In this document: positions 1 to 5,986 of the stretch, in pieces
Layout of the letters: every line of letters starts with the position of its first letter
How positions within the stretch are numbered: the stretch's first letter is position 1
Source: Chloroflexales bacterium
Lineage (GTDB): Bacteria > Chloroflexota > Chloroflexia > Chloroflexales > Chloroflexaceae
Reading direction: 5' to 3'
NCBI GenBank assembly: GCA_013336035.1
Contig: JAAXUL010000403.1
Span: 1-7,246 of the forward strand
Length of the DNA stretch: 7,246 bases
Made by a program: the position numbers and the translations under genes
Notes under the pieces: model-generated
Databases searched by the model: none
Told to the model about the DNA's origin: nothing
What the model saw: only the letters and a program-made list of their open reading frames with translations

Positions 1-426
1 CCCCGGCTGAAACGTCGTAACTGCAGACAGGCGAAACTGGCTGACACGCCTGACCCAAAAGGGAAGATGCCTGCCTGGCTGTCTTGGGGGACAGACCAGG
101 AGTACTCCACAGCGCATCCGGCGTAGAGGGGGCAGCTAAGGATTGCTATCACACCACCGGTCGGAACTGGGGAACTCCCACACCGCCTTGCCCAGCAATG
201 GGGCGCGAAAATGCTAGCGCGTGGGAGGGAGGACGGAGGCGGCGTAGTAGCCAAATGCCAGGGTGTAATGTCCTGGACACGGTGAAGGTCCGCCAGGGTA
301 AGCCAATCCAAAGGCAAGCTAACGGACACAGTGCGGAATGCAGATGACGGGAGGCCCGTGCTCCTGGTGCGCCGCGCGGTCGGCAACGATCAGTCCGCTC
401 TTGACGAGTAGATTGGCCCAACTGGA

Positions 427-889
<463 letters not shown>

Positions 890-1690
890 CTACTGACCCA
901 CGTGATCGACGGAGAGGACCACGAGCTCGGGGCTATTGTAGAACAGTTCCGCGTGCCATTCCCCACGCGTCTCGCTGTAGAGGCCGCCAATGGTGCCGTT
1001 GCGCAGACTGTCCGACCAGGCCTGCATCGAGGCCGCTAACCAGACTCGTCCATCCTCCCAGCCGGGAAAAAATTCAAGCATCACCTGCATCAGGGCAATA
1101 TTGTCATCATTTGCCCCGGGACGCGCATAGAGCGGGATGGCGATGGCGGCTCCACCAAAGGGCTCTTCGTTCGGACGGGTCAGGGTGATCACGGTCCCAC
1201 CACGATAGCCGGCCTGGTACATGGGGTTGCCGTTGGGGGCCGTGCGCCAGACGAACTGGAAGCCCTGGGCCATATACATCCCGGCCAGGTTTCGGGCGTA
1301 GGGGTTGCTAATCGCATCCGCGTCGAGGATGGCGCGAGCGGCCTCGAAGGGATCAGGCGTCAGGGTGGGTTGTGCGGTTGGCTTTAGTTTCGGCGTAGGC
1401 TGCGGAGCCTCGGTGGGGCGTGCCGTTGGTTGTGCGGTTGGCTTTAGTTTCGGCGTAGGCTGCGGAGCCTCGGTGGGGCGTGCCGTTGCTTCTGCAGTCG
1501 CGATGGCTTCGCCAAGCGGCACGGGGGCGGCGACAGGCGCAGCCAAGATTTGGTCTCGCGTTACCGCCATCTGGCGCTGTCCAAGCTGCACGACTATCGT
1601 GATGCTGAAACAGACAATGAGGAGTGTCACGACGGCGATGGCGATCCAGGCAAGCGGTGAGGAAGAGGGGGGTGATGGGTGGGATGACAT
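890..1690 (-). CDS. Membrane-anchored protein with Pro/Thr-rich linker, unknown function
   Basis: 266 aa. A short Ser/Pro-rich cytoplasmic tail (about 1-12) is followed by one hydrophobic helix (about 13-35, LAWIAIAVVTLLIVCF...), a signal anchor placing the rest outside. Residues about 57-103 form a Pro/Thr/Ala/Lys linker made of two exact 20-residue repeats (unit begins TARPTEAPQPTP, then KLKP). The C-terminal domain (about 104-266) is mixed alpha/beta in look, with Gly/Asn-rich stretches such as MYQAGYRGGTVITLTR and a Trp-rich segment. I recognise no family or catalytic motif. Pro/Thr linkers of this kind are common in exported Chloroflexota proteins. The ATG at 1690 was chosen because the helix follows it directly; an in-frame TTG at 1720 would add ten residues. 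Neither start has a clear Shine-Dalgarno sequence. The gene stands alone, with no co-directional neighbour. Confidence 0.7.
   Translation of the reverse strand: MSSHPSPPSSSPLAWIAIAVVTLLIVCFSITIVVQLGQRQMAVTRDQILAAPVAAPVPLGEAIATAEATARPTEAPQPTPKLKPTAQPTARPTEAPQPTPKLKPTAQPTLTPDPFEAARAILDADAISNPYARNLAGMYMAQGFQFVWRTAPNGNPMYQAGYRGGTVITLTRPNEEPFGGAAIAIPLYARPGANDDNIALMQVMLEFFPGWEDGRVWLAASMQAWSDSLRNGTIGGLYSETRGEWHAELFYNSPELVVLSVDHVGQ
1368..1488 (-). repeat. Exact 60-bp tandem duplication inside the linker
   Basis: Bases 1368-1427 and 1428-1487 are identical, and the match runs one base further, to 1488. The unit is 60 bp, a multiple of three, so it adds exactly 20 residues to the Pro/Thr linker of the gene at 890-1690 without a frameshift. 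Perfect nucleotide identity, including wobble positions, points to recent duplication by slippage or unequal exchange. Confidence 0.95.
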
Positions 1691-1840
1691 AGTGCAGTGC
1701 CGGTTGTGGCGCTGTGGCAAGGCCTGAGCGCCAGGGGTGAGTTCGGGGCGACCGGGAAGTCATTGGTCACCGTGGGTCGGACTACGCGATGAACGGTCTG
1801 GAACGAGTATGCTGTGCGGCTGGCAGCGTCTGCGTACACG

Positions 1841-1846
1841 AGTATA
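1841..1846 (-). promoter_or_regulatory. Possible extended -10 element
   Basis: On the minus strand the sequence reads TGGTATACT, an extended -10 (TGN plus TATACT). It points toward the anchored-protein gene, about 150 nt upstream of its ATG. No matching -35 is visible. The TATACC part also belongs to a 9-bp direct repeat, so the promoter call is tentative. Confidence 0.25.
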
Positions 1847-1871
1847 CCAAAGCAAAGTTACCTGGGCGATA

Positions 1872-1958
1872 CTTTACGTGAAGGTTTGAACGAGTTTATG
1901 CGGTAAATCGGGCCTCTGTTCGAACCTTCACGTAAAGAAATTTATCGGAAGGTTCGAA
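1872..1958. repeat. Inverted repeat with three copies of GAAGGTTYGAA
   Basis: The left arm 1872-1891 and right arm 1918-1937 are complementary at 19 of 20 positions, separated by a 26-nt spacer. Each arm contains the 11-mer GAAGGTTYGAA (1880-1890 on plus; 1919-1929 on minus). A third copy lies at 1948-1958 on plus. The cluster sits in the 440-nt gap between two minus-strand genes, downstream of the first recombinase. Repeated, partly palindromic (TTCGAA) sites beside a tyrosine recombinase are reminiscent of recombinase or accessory-factor binding sites. An operator for another regulator is equally possible. The rest of the gap (1691-2131) shows no gene. Confidence 0.75.
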
Positions 1959-2006
1959 GGCATTGTTTTGGCCAAAAAGGGCTCTAGGGAAGCGGAAAAT
2001 TTAATC

Positions 2007-2045
2007 CATCCCGCCTTCCTCGAAACTCCGCATCTGGAAGGGATG
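2007..2045 (-). terminator. Possible intrinsic terminator of the minus-strand recombinase
   Basis: On the minus strand CATCCCTTCC (2045-2036) can pair with GGAA...GGGATG (2019-2007), with a 3-nt bulge in the second arm. A T-rich stretch (GATTAAATTTTCC) follows. It lies about 86 nt past the recombinase stop codon at 2132. The bulge and interrupted T tract make it only moderately convincing. Confidence 0.35.
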
Positions 2046-2131
2046 CTCCTGACCTAAGTGGCACGAATGGGATGAGTATTTCCTTCCGCCTCCCTTACTG
2101 CCTGGCGTGGCCTAACCTGTTTGCGAGCAGC

Positions 2132-3019
2132 TTAGCGCCTCGGTCCGCCCTCCAGCTCGGCGCGTACCATCGCGTCGCTGACCTCGGCGTAGCCCATGGT
2201 CGTCCGGATGTCCTTGTGTCCCAGCCGGCGCTGCACGGTCTCGATCTTGTGGCCCTCCTCCAGCAGCTCGGTCGCCGTCGTGTGGCGGAGCTGCTGGATG
2301 GTGTAGCGCGGAGCGCCGGCGGCGTCGAGCAGGTCTGCGGTCGCACACAGCTTTCCCCAGTGATAGAGGACGGTGCCGTAGCGCAGTCGCGTAGCCCGGT
2401 TCGAGCAGAACAGCGGGTGGGTGTCGGGGAGGTCACCCAGGGCCTTCAAGTGGCGCCGGAGCAGCCGCATGCTCCGCTCGGTGCTGTTCGGCCCCAGGAT
2501 GACCACGCGCTCCACCCGGTTCTTTGGGTCGCGGACGTGGAGCCCCTCTTGGCCAGGCGTCAGGGTCACATCGCCGGCGTTGAGGGCCAGCACCTCGCCG
2601 ACGCGCATCCCCGTCTCGCGCAACAGGGTGAAGATCAGGCGGTAGGGCATGGCGTAGTCGGCGATGGCCGCGTCGAGTACCTTGCGATCAGTCTCCCCCT
2701 TGACCGGGCGGGGCAGGCGCCGGGTGGTGCTGCGGGGCTCCAGACCCAGGGTGGGGTCACGGGTAAGCGACTCGCGGGCGATGCACCACGCGAAGAAGCC
2801 TCGCAGGCTCGCCAGCCGGCGGGCCTGGGTGCTCGCCGCCGTCGCCTCGCCCAGCCATGTCTCCAGGGCGTCGCGCCGCAGCTCGGTGATCGGCTGAGGG
2901 AAGGCCGTCGCCGCCGCGGTGAGATCGCCGCGGTAGGCGCGCAGGGTCGCCGCCTTGCGACCCTTGCGGCGCAGGCCGGTGATGTACTCGTCGAGCAGGC
3001 TGGCGATGGTGGCGGACAT
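2132..3019 (-). CDS. Tyrosine recombinase (XerC/XerD-like integrase), variant HxxR motif
   Basis: 295 aa, the usual length for Xer-type recombinases. These enzymes cut and rejoin DNA at specific sites through a covalent 3'-phosphotyrosine. Residues about 5-90 form the SAM-like core-binding domain (LLDEYITGLRRKG...). The catalytic domain follows at about 105-290: Arg I R139 (ETGMRVGEVLAL), Lys K166 (RDPKNRVE), Arg II R245 in QQLRHT, His H268 (RRLGHKDI) and nucleophile Y277 (TTMGYAEVS). The first residue of the HxxR box is Gln (Q242) instead of His. That is tolerated in some active relatives, but activity cannot be read from sequence. The ATG at 3019 is preferred over an in-frame GTG at 3058 because it starts directly at the core-binding domain; no strong Shine-Dalgarno is seen for either. 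It faces away from the second recombinase at 4448, and the two share little beyond the catalytic motifs. Confidence 0.92.
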   Translation of the reverse strand: MSATIASLLDEYITGLRRKGRKAATLRAYRGDLTAAATAFPQPITELRRDALETWLGEATAASTQARRLASLRGFFAWCIARESLTRDPTLGLEPRSTTRRLPRPVKGETDRKVLDAAIADYAMPYRLIFTLLRETGMRVGEVLALNAGDVTLTPGQEGLHVRDPKNRVERVVILGPNSTERSMRLLRRHLKALGDLPDTHPLFCSNRATRLRYGTVLYHWGKLCATADLLDAAGAPRYTIQQLRHTTATELLEEGHKIETVQRRLGHKDIRTTMGYAEVSDAMVRAELEGGPRR

Positions 3020-3162
3020 AGGCGACTCTCGGTGATAGGTGCTGGCCGGTGCCGGCACGCGAGCTAGTCTACAGGCTTTCGTCTATTGGTATGTTCCGGT
3101 CCAGGTCTCTCGACGCCCGGGCGTGAAGGGCAACTGGCCCATTTTGGTGAGCGCAAGATTTT

Positions 3163-3429
3163 TTGATGATAATTCCGCCAGATATGGGTTGGGGCACGAT
3201 CTGGCCTGTTAGGAGCGGGCGTGCGATTTACAACGCTATCGAAATATTTCACAAAGTCAGCGACTTGGACGCCGCTTTTGGAGCAACTCGTCTGAGAACT
3301 CTTGGCTTAGTGCGCTCAAACTGGGACAAGTTTGTTGTAGAGCAGTTCCACGAGAGCCCAAAGGGCGGTACTAGCAAAGATAGTTTACCGCAGAAGCTTG
3401 TCAGAGAATCGTTTCAAGCGCTGATCTGA
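3163..3429 (+). CDS. Small hypothetical ORF spanning the left inverted repeat
   Basis: 88-codon frame beginning MMIIPPDMGWGT; the part after the repeat (for example VSDLDAAFGATRLRTLGLVRSNWDKF) looks mildly protein-like. No family is recognised and there is no clear ribosome binding site. The left copy of the 62-bp inverted repeat (3203-3264) lies inside the frame, so inversion between the two repeats would replace the C-terminal three quarters. The region is lower in GC than the recombinases. It could equally be a chance open frame. Confidence 0.25.
   Translation: MMIIPPDMGWGTIWPVRSGRAIYNAIEIFHKVSDLDAAFGATRLRTLGLVRSNWDKFVVEQFHESPKGGTSKDSLPQKLVRESFQALI
3203..3264 (+). repeat. Left copy of ~62-bp inverted repeat
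   Basis: Matches the reverse complement of 4284-4344 at 55 of 62 aligned positions, with one single-base gap. A 25-bp stretch (3231-3255) is identical in both copies and contains the 10-bp palindrome GAAATATTTC at 3241-3250. The outer end begins GGCCTGTTAGGAGC. It lies 184 nt upstream of the start of the minus-strand recombinase. The two copies bracket the secreted-protein gene. Confidence 0.92.
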
Positions 3430-3727
3430 GCTTTGTTTGCCGGCAAACGCAGTTTGTTTTCCACGAATACATTTAACGTTGTGAATTACTCTCGCCCTTA
3501 ACAGGCCCATTCTGCAACTCATCGCACCTACGGTCTCCACCAACGCTCATATTACTGTTTTTAAACTTGAAAAACACATGATACCGTAGTACTCTTGTTC
3601 TTGCCATGCGCGGATTACCGTGAAACATTTGTGAGAACGGCGCGTACATGGTTCTGTCACCGCGAGTACGGCGCGCCTTGCCTGCGGTGAACTACGCACC
3701 TTACGGCGCGAAGGAGACACCCCACTC
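3430..3727. other. Upstream region of the secreted-protein gene, with repeats
   Basis: About 300 nt without a convincing gene. It contains a perfect 14-bp palindrome, GTTTGCCGGCAAAC, at 3435-3448, and one copy of the 13-mer TAACAGGCCCATT (3499-3511) that recurs at 4336-4348. It also holds three direct copies of ACGGCGCG at 3637-3644, 3668-3675 and 3703-3710. The last copy abuts the ribosome binding site of the gene at 3728, so this stretch probably holds its promoter and control sites. No good -35/-10 pair could be picked by eye. Confidence 0.5.
3711..3716 (+). promoter_or_regulatory. Ribosome binding site for the secreted-protein gene
   Basis: AAGGAG, 11 nt before the ATG at 3728. It is a strong Shine-Dalgarno match at slightly long spacing, and it supports the 3728 start, after which a signal peptide begins at once. 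Confidence 0.7.
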
Positions 3728-4198
3728 ATGCTAACGTCATTGCTGCGGCTCCGTCTCATCGTCGGCCTCCTCGCCATGCTCTTTATCGCAACCCTCGCTA
3801 TGCCAGCCGGTACAGCAATGGCCGCCGGAGAAAGCCAGCTCCGTGTCGTAGGTGGTGAGTCGTGCTCCGTCCGAAATGTGATAATCGACACCGAGAGCAA
3901 TTGTGTGCCGCTCAAGTTCTCGGTGGTGTCCATCACTGGCGTCAACCAGCGCGGCGAGAAGGTCACTTGGAAGAACCCCCACTGTGAAGCGCTTTCGACA
4001 TTTGAGGTTCCCAACTGGTGGTGGGACTTCAAGAAAGAAGTGATCATCGAAGTCTCCGCCGCGCAGCAAACCCAGAAGCTCCGGGTTCAAGGATCACGGC
4101 TTGGCGGCCAGTCTTGGGTTGTGCTGACGATCAATCACAAGATCCTCAACAATAAAGATATGGGGCTCTCGGCCAGCGCCAACAATAGTAAAAAGTAG
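3728..4198 (+). CDS. Secreted protein of unknown family (cassette cargo)
   Basis: 156 aa. Residues 1-32 form a classic Sec signal peptide: RLR near the N-terminus, a hydrophobic core (LIVGLLAMLFIATLAM), then AGTAMA before AGES, with cleavage expected after A32. The mature ~124 residues look beta-rich (QLRVVGGE, PLKFSVVSITGVN, KEVIIEVS, SWVVLTINHK), with three cysteines (46, 59, 86), a WWW triplet (97-99) and a basic Asn/Ser/Lys tail. I recognise no domain, so no function is proposed. A ribosome binding site precedes it and a hairpin terminator follows, so it is a single-gene transcription unit. It lies wholly between the two ~62-bp inverted repeats and between two outward-facing recombinases, which makes it the likely cargo. 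Its GC content is visibly lower than that of the recombinase genes, which suggests a different origin. Confidence 0.8.
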   Translation: MLTSLLRLRLIVGLLAMLFIATLAMPAGTAMAAGESQLRVVGGESCSVRNVIIDTESNCVPLKFSVVSITGVNQRGEKVTWKNPHCEALSTFEVPNWWWDFKKEVIIEVSAAQQTQKLRVQGSRLGGQSWVVLTINHKILNNKDMGLSASANNSKK

Positions 4199-4224
4199 CA
4201 ACTCGCCGTCACGAGTCGCGGAAA

Positions 4225-4249
4225 CACCCCCGGCGTCATACCGGGGGTG
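4225..4249 (+). terminator. Hairpin terminator of the secreted-protein gene
   Basis: CACCCCCGG (4225-4233) pairs perfectly with CCGGGGGTG (4241-4249) around a 7-nt loop, 26 nt after the stop codon. The following CTTGCATT has only a weak T tract. The strong 9-bp GC-rich stem and its position make a terminator role likely. Confidence 0.65.
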
Positions 4250-4283
4250 CTTGCATTACCGGCATCGCTCGTTATCGCCTTAC

Positions 4284-4344
4284 GTCGCTGGTTTGTGAAA
4301 TATTTCGATAGCGTTGCAAATTACACGCTTGCTCCTAACAGGCC
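4284..4344 (-). repeat. Right copy of ~62-bp inverted repeat
   Basis: Inverted partner of 3203-3264. The identical 25-bp block is at 4292-4316, with GAAATATTTC at 4297-4306. Its outer end runs into the TAACAGGCCCATT motif (4336-4348) and ends 103 nt before the start of the plus-strand recombinase, so both repeat copies sit in the upstream regions of the two outward-facing recombinases. Confidence 0.92.
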
Positions 4345-4381
4345 CATTGCTCGGGTTGTCCTCCTAGTGAGAAATGGGCCT
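4340..4381 (+). repeat. Inverted repeat in the promoter region of the second recombinase
   Basis: AGGCCCATTGCTC (4340-4352) and GAGAAATGGGCCT (4369-4381) are complementary at 12 of 13 positions around a 16-nt spacer. The left arm overlaps the outer end of the ~62-bp repeat. A possible -35 TTGTCC (4356-4361) and -10 TATGCA (4381-4386) fall inside or next to it, 19 nt apart. An operator or recombinase binding site is plausible but not shown. Confidence 0.6.
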
Positions 4382-4407
4382 ATGCAGCCTCGGTCCGTTG
4401 TGCTATG

Positions 4408-4442
4408 CTAACCTGCGATAAGGCGACAGTATCGAAGGTTAG
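4408..4442 (+). promoter_or_regulatory. Short inverted repeat before the recombinase start codon
   Basis: CTAACCT (4408-4414) and AGGTTAG (4436-4442) are perfectly complementary. The right arm overlaps the fourth copy of the 11-mer GAAGGTTNGAA (4434-4444) and ends 5 nt before the ATG at 4448. In RNA it would occlude the translation start; in DNA it could be an operator. AAGG at 4435-4438 is the only Shine-Dalgarno-like stretch and lies within the arm. Confidence 0.4.
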
Positions 4443-4447
4443 AAGTC

Positions 4448-5404
4448 ATGACCGAGCTCGCCCTCCCCCCGGCTGCCGCGGCCCTGGCCCAGGCCGCCGC
4501 GCAGGCCCACGACTACGCCGAGGCGGCCAAGGCCCCCAACACCCGCCGCGCCTACCAGGCGGACTGGCGGGCCTTCACGACCTGGTGCGACGAGCACGGC
4601 CGAGTGAGCCTCCCCGCGAGCCCCGAGACGCTCATCCTCTATATATCAGTGCTCGCCGAGAGCCGGAAGGTCTCCACCATCCAGCGCCGCCTCTCGTCAA
4701 TCAGTGTGGCTCACCAGCTCGCCGGCCACCCCTCGCCCACCCACGACGCCCACGTCCGTACGGTGATGCAGGGCATCCGGCGCACCAAGGGTACGGCCCC
4801 GGCGGCGAAGGAGCCAGCGGTGACGAAGGTGCTCAAGGCGATGATCGAGGCCCTGCCCGTGGAGGCGATCGGCGTGCGCGACCGGGCGCTGCTCCTGCTC
4901 GGCTTCGCCGGCGCCTTCCGGCGCTCGGAGCTGGTCGGCCTCGACGTCGCCGACGTGCGCGAGACCAGCGATGGCCTCGTCGTGACGCTGCGTGCTTCGA
5001 AGACCGACCAGGCCGGCGAGGGCATGAAGAAGGGCATCCCCTACGGCTCGACCCCGCGCACCTGCCCGGTGCGGGCGCTGCGCGCCTGGAAGGAGCTTGC
5101 CGGGCTGACCGCAGGCCCGCTCTTCCGGCCGATTAACCGCCACGGCCAGATCCGCCCCCAGCGTCTCACCGGCCATGCTGTGGCGACGATCGTCAAGCGC
5201 GCAGCGACCCTCGCCGGGCTCGACCCGGCCCACTTCAGTGGTCACAGTCTAAGGGCGGGCCTGGCGACGGCGGCCGCGCAGGCGGGCGTGTCAGAGCGGG
5301 TGATCATGCAGCAGACCGGCCACAAGAGCCTGCCTGTGCTCCGGCGCTACATCCGCGAGGGCTCACTCTTCCGGGAGAACGCCGCGGCCCAGGTGGGGCT
5401 GTAG
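4448..5404 (+). CDS. Tyrosine recombinase/integrase, complete active site
   Basis: 318 aa. An Ala-rich N-terminal extension (1-27) is followed by a SAM-like core-binding domain (about 28-112; APNTRRAYQADWRAFTTWC). The catalytic domain (about 120-310) carries all expected residues: R158 (GAFRRSELVGL), K185 (RASKTDQ), H266 and R269 in GHSLRAGLAT, H292 (QQTGHKSL) and Y301 (LRRYIREG). This is a phage/mobile-element type of integrase, clearly different from the one at 2132-3019. No cognate attachment site is proven. The nearest candidates are the inverted repeats at 4340-4381 and 3203-3264/4284-4344 and the GAAGGTTNGAA copies. GC is high and codon use is like the host-style genes at the window ends. 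The cupin gene begins 17 nt after its stop. A related 3' fragment occurs at 5871-5986. Confidence 0.95.
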   Translation: MTELALPPAAAALAQAAAQAHDYAEAAKAPNTRRAYQADWRAFTTWCDEHGRVSLPASPETLILYISVLAESRKVSTIQRRLSSISVAHQLAGHPSPTHDAHVRTVMQGIRRTKGTAPAAKEPAVTKVLKAMIEALPVEAIGVRDRALLLLGFAGAFRRSELVGLDVADVRETSDGLVVTLRASKTDQAGEGMKKGIPYGSTPRTCPVRALRAWKELAGLTAGPLFRPINRHGQIRPQRLTGHAVATIVKRAATLAGLDPAHFSGHSLRAGLATAAAQAGVSERVIMQQTGHKSLPVLRRYIREGSLFRENAAAQVGL

Positions 5405-5421
5405 CGAGAGGCGAGGAGGCG

Positions 5422-5745
5422 ATGAGCAACTTCACCCACTATAGCGAGCATGTGGGGGCGGGCGCGGGGCGCTGGTTCAAGAGCACGATCTTCCTGAGCC
5501 CGAATATGCTGGTGGGGATGGACTGCCTGGAGCCGGGCCAGGCGCAGGCGTCCCACAGCCACGCGGGGCGCGACAAGCTGTACTACGTGGTCGAGGGCGA
5601 GGGCGAATTTACCGTGGCCGGCGAGACCCGGCGGCTGGGCCCGGGAGGCCTGGCCTGGGCCCCTGCCGACATGGCCCACGGCGTGGTCAATGTGGGCCCG
5701 GGGCGCCTGACCCTGCTGATCGCCATGGCGCCCGAGCCGAAGTAG
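5422..5745 (+). CDS. Small cupin-fold protein
   Basis: 107 aa single-domain cupin (beta-barrel, usually metal-binding). Motif 1 is PGQAQASHSHAGRDKLYYVV with H45, H47 and D51 in place of the usual Glu, followed by EGEGEFTVAGE. Motif 2 is LGPGGLAWAPADMAHGVVN with H86. The metal-ligand set is therefore His-His-Asp-His, and the substrate cannot be told. There is no signal peptide, so it is cytoplasmic. AGGAGG lies 2 nt before the ATG and GAGAGG about 10 nt before it. The 17-nt gap to the integrase stop suggests co-transcription. Stand-alone cupins may be isomerases, dioxygenases or small-molecule-binding proteins. Linkage to the recombinase may simply be hitchhiking. Confidence 0.88.
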   Translation: MSNFTHYSEHVGAGAGRWFKSTIFLSPNMLVGMDCLEPGQAQASHSHAGRDKLYYVVEGEGEFTVAGETRRLGPGGLAWAPADMAHGVVNVGPGRLTLLIAMAPEPK

Positions 5746-5870
5746 GGCAGCGCTTCGTCGGCCGTGCCCACGATGATCCCATCGAGGTCGAGCCGCTGAT
5801 TGCTGCGCACCTCGAAGTGCACAGCAATGACGGAGAGACTGCTATTTTTATTTCTCAGCCGGCGCTGCTG
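5746..5870. other. Degraded sequence between cupin and integrase remnant
   Basis: 125 nt without a gene. On plus, one frame from about 5769 gives a protein-like string (DDPIEVEPLIAAHLEV...) running without a stop into the integrase remnant. On minus, an open frame from 5822 gives MHFEVRSNQRLDLDG before it becomes the antisense of the cupin gene. Either could be a scrap of an older gene; neither is identified. Confidence 0.3.
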
Positions 5871-5986
5871 GTGAGCGAGCGGACGATCAGGAGCAGACCG
5901 GCCACAAGAGCCTGACCGTGATGTGCCCCTATATCCGCAAGGGCTCGCGCTTCAAGGACAATTCTTCCGCCCAAGTTGGGCTGTAA
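5871..5986 (+). pseudogene. 3' fragment of a second integrase related to the intact one
   Basis: Aligns end to end with the last 117 nt of the intact integrase (5288-5404) with one missing base. After the gap it encodes EQTGHKSLTV, then PYIRKGSRFKDN, then SAQVGL and a stop, compared with QQTGHKSLPV, RYIREGSLFREN, AAQVGL in the intact gene. The catalytic His and Tyr positions survive. The lost base (near 5890) and many substitutions show an old, diverged remnant rather than a fresh copy. No upstream part of the gene is present, so this is only the C-terminal ~39 codons. It places the cupin between two integrase 3' ends. Confidence 0.85.

Noticed and set aside
1305..1727. Plus-strand Gly/Val/Ala-rich repeat protein
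   Set aside because: The repeat is the reverse of the Pro/Thr linker duplication; the minus gene has a membrane anchor and a coherent C-terminal domain.
1872..1937. Rho-independent terminator
   Set aside because: The arms are long but the spacer is 26 nt and no T tract follows; the repeated 11-mer suggests protein-binding sites instead.
2072..3067. 331-codon open frame on the plus strand
   Set aside because: It is antisense to the recombinase at 2132-3019, which has clear catalytic motifs; the plus-strand product has only low-complexity, GC-driven composition.
3547..4090. Minus-strand frames opposite the secreted-protein gene
   Set aside because: The plus-strand gene has a signal peptide, ribosome binding site and terminator; the minus frames have none of these.
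3203..4344. Interpretation as an ordinary insertion sequence with terminal inverted repeats
   Set aside because: No transposase lies between the repeats and no target-site duplication is visible at the outer ends. A non-autonomous element is not excluded and is kept as the alternative.
3203..4381. Integron-like attC array
   Set aside because: The repeats do not show attC box structure, and neither recombinase shows an obvious integron-integrase insert.
4405..5136. 243-codon frame in another phase over the integrase
   Set aside because: The Arg/Pro/Gly-rich product is a GC-rich shadow of the integrase at 4448-5404.
5583..5822. 79-codon minus-strand ORF
   Set aside because: Most of it is antisense to the cupin gene; only the first ~26 codons lie outside and match nothing I recognise.
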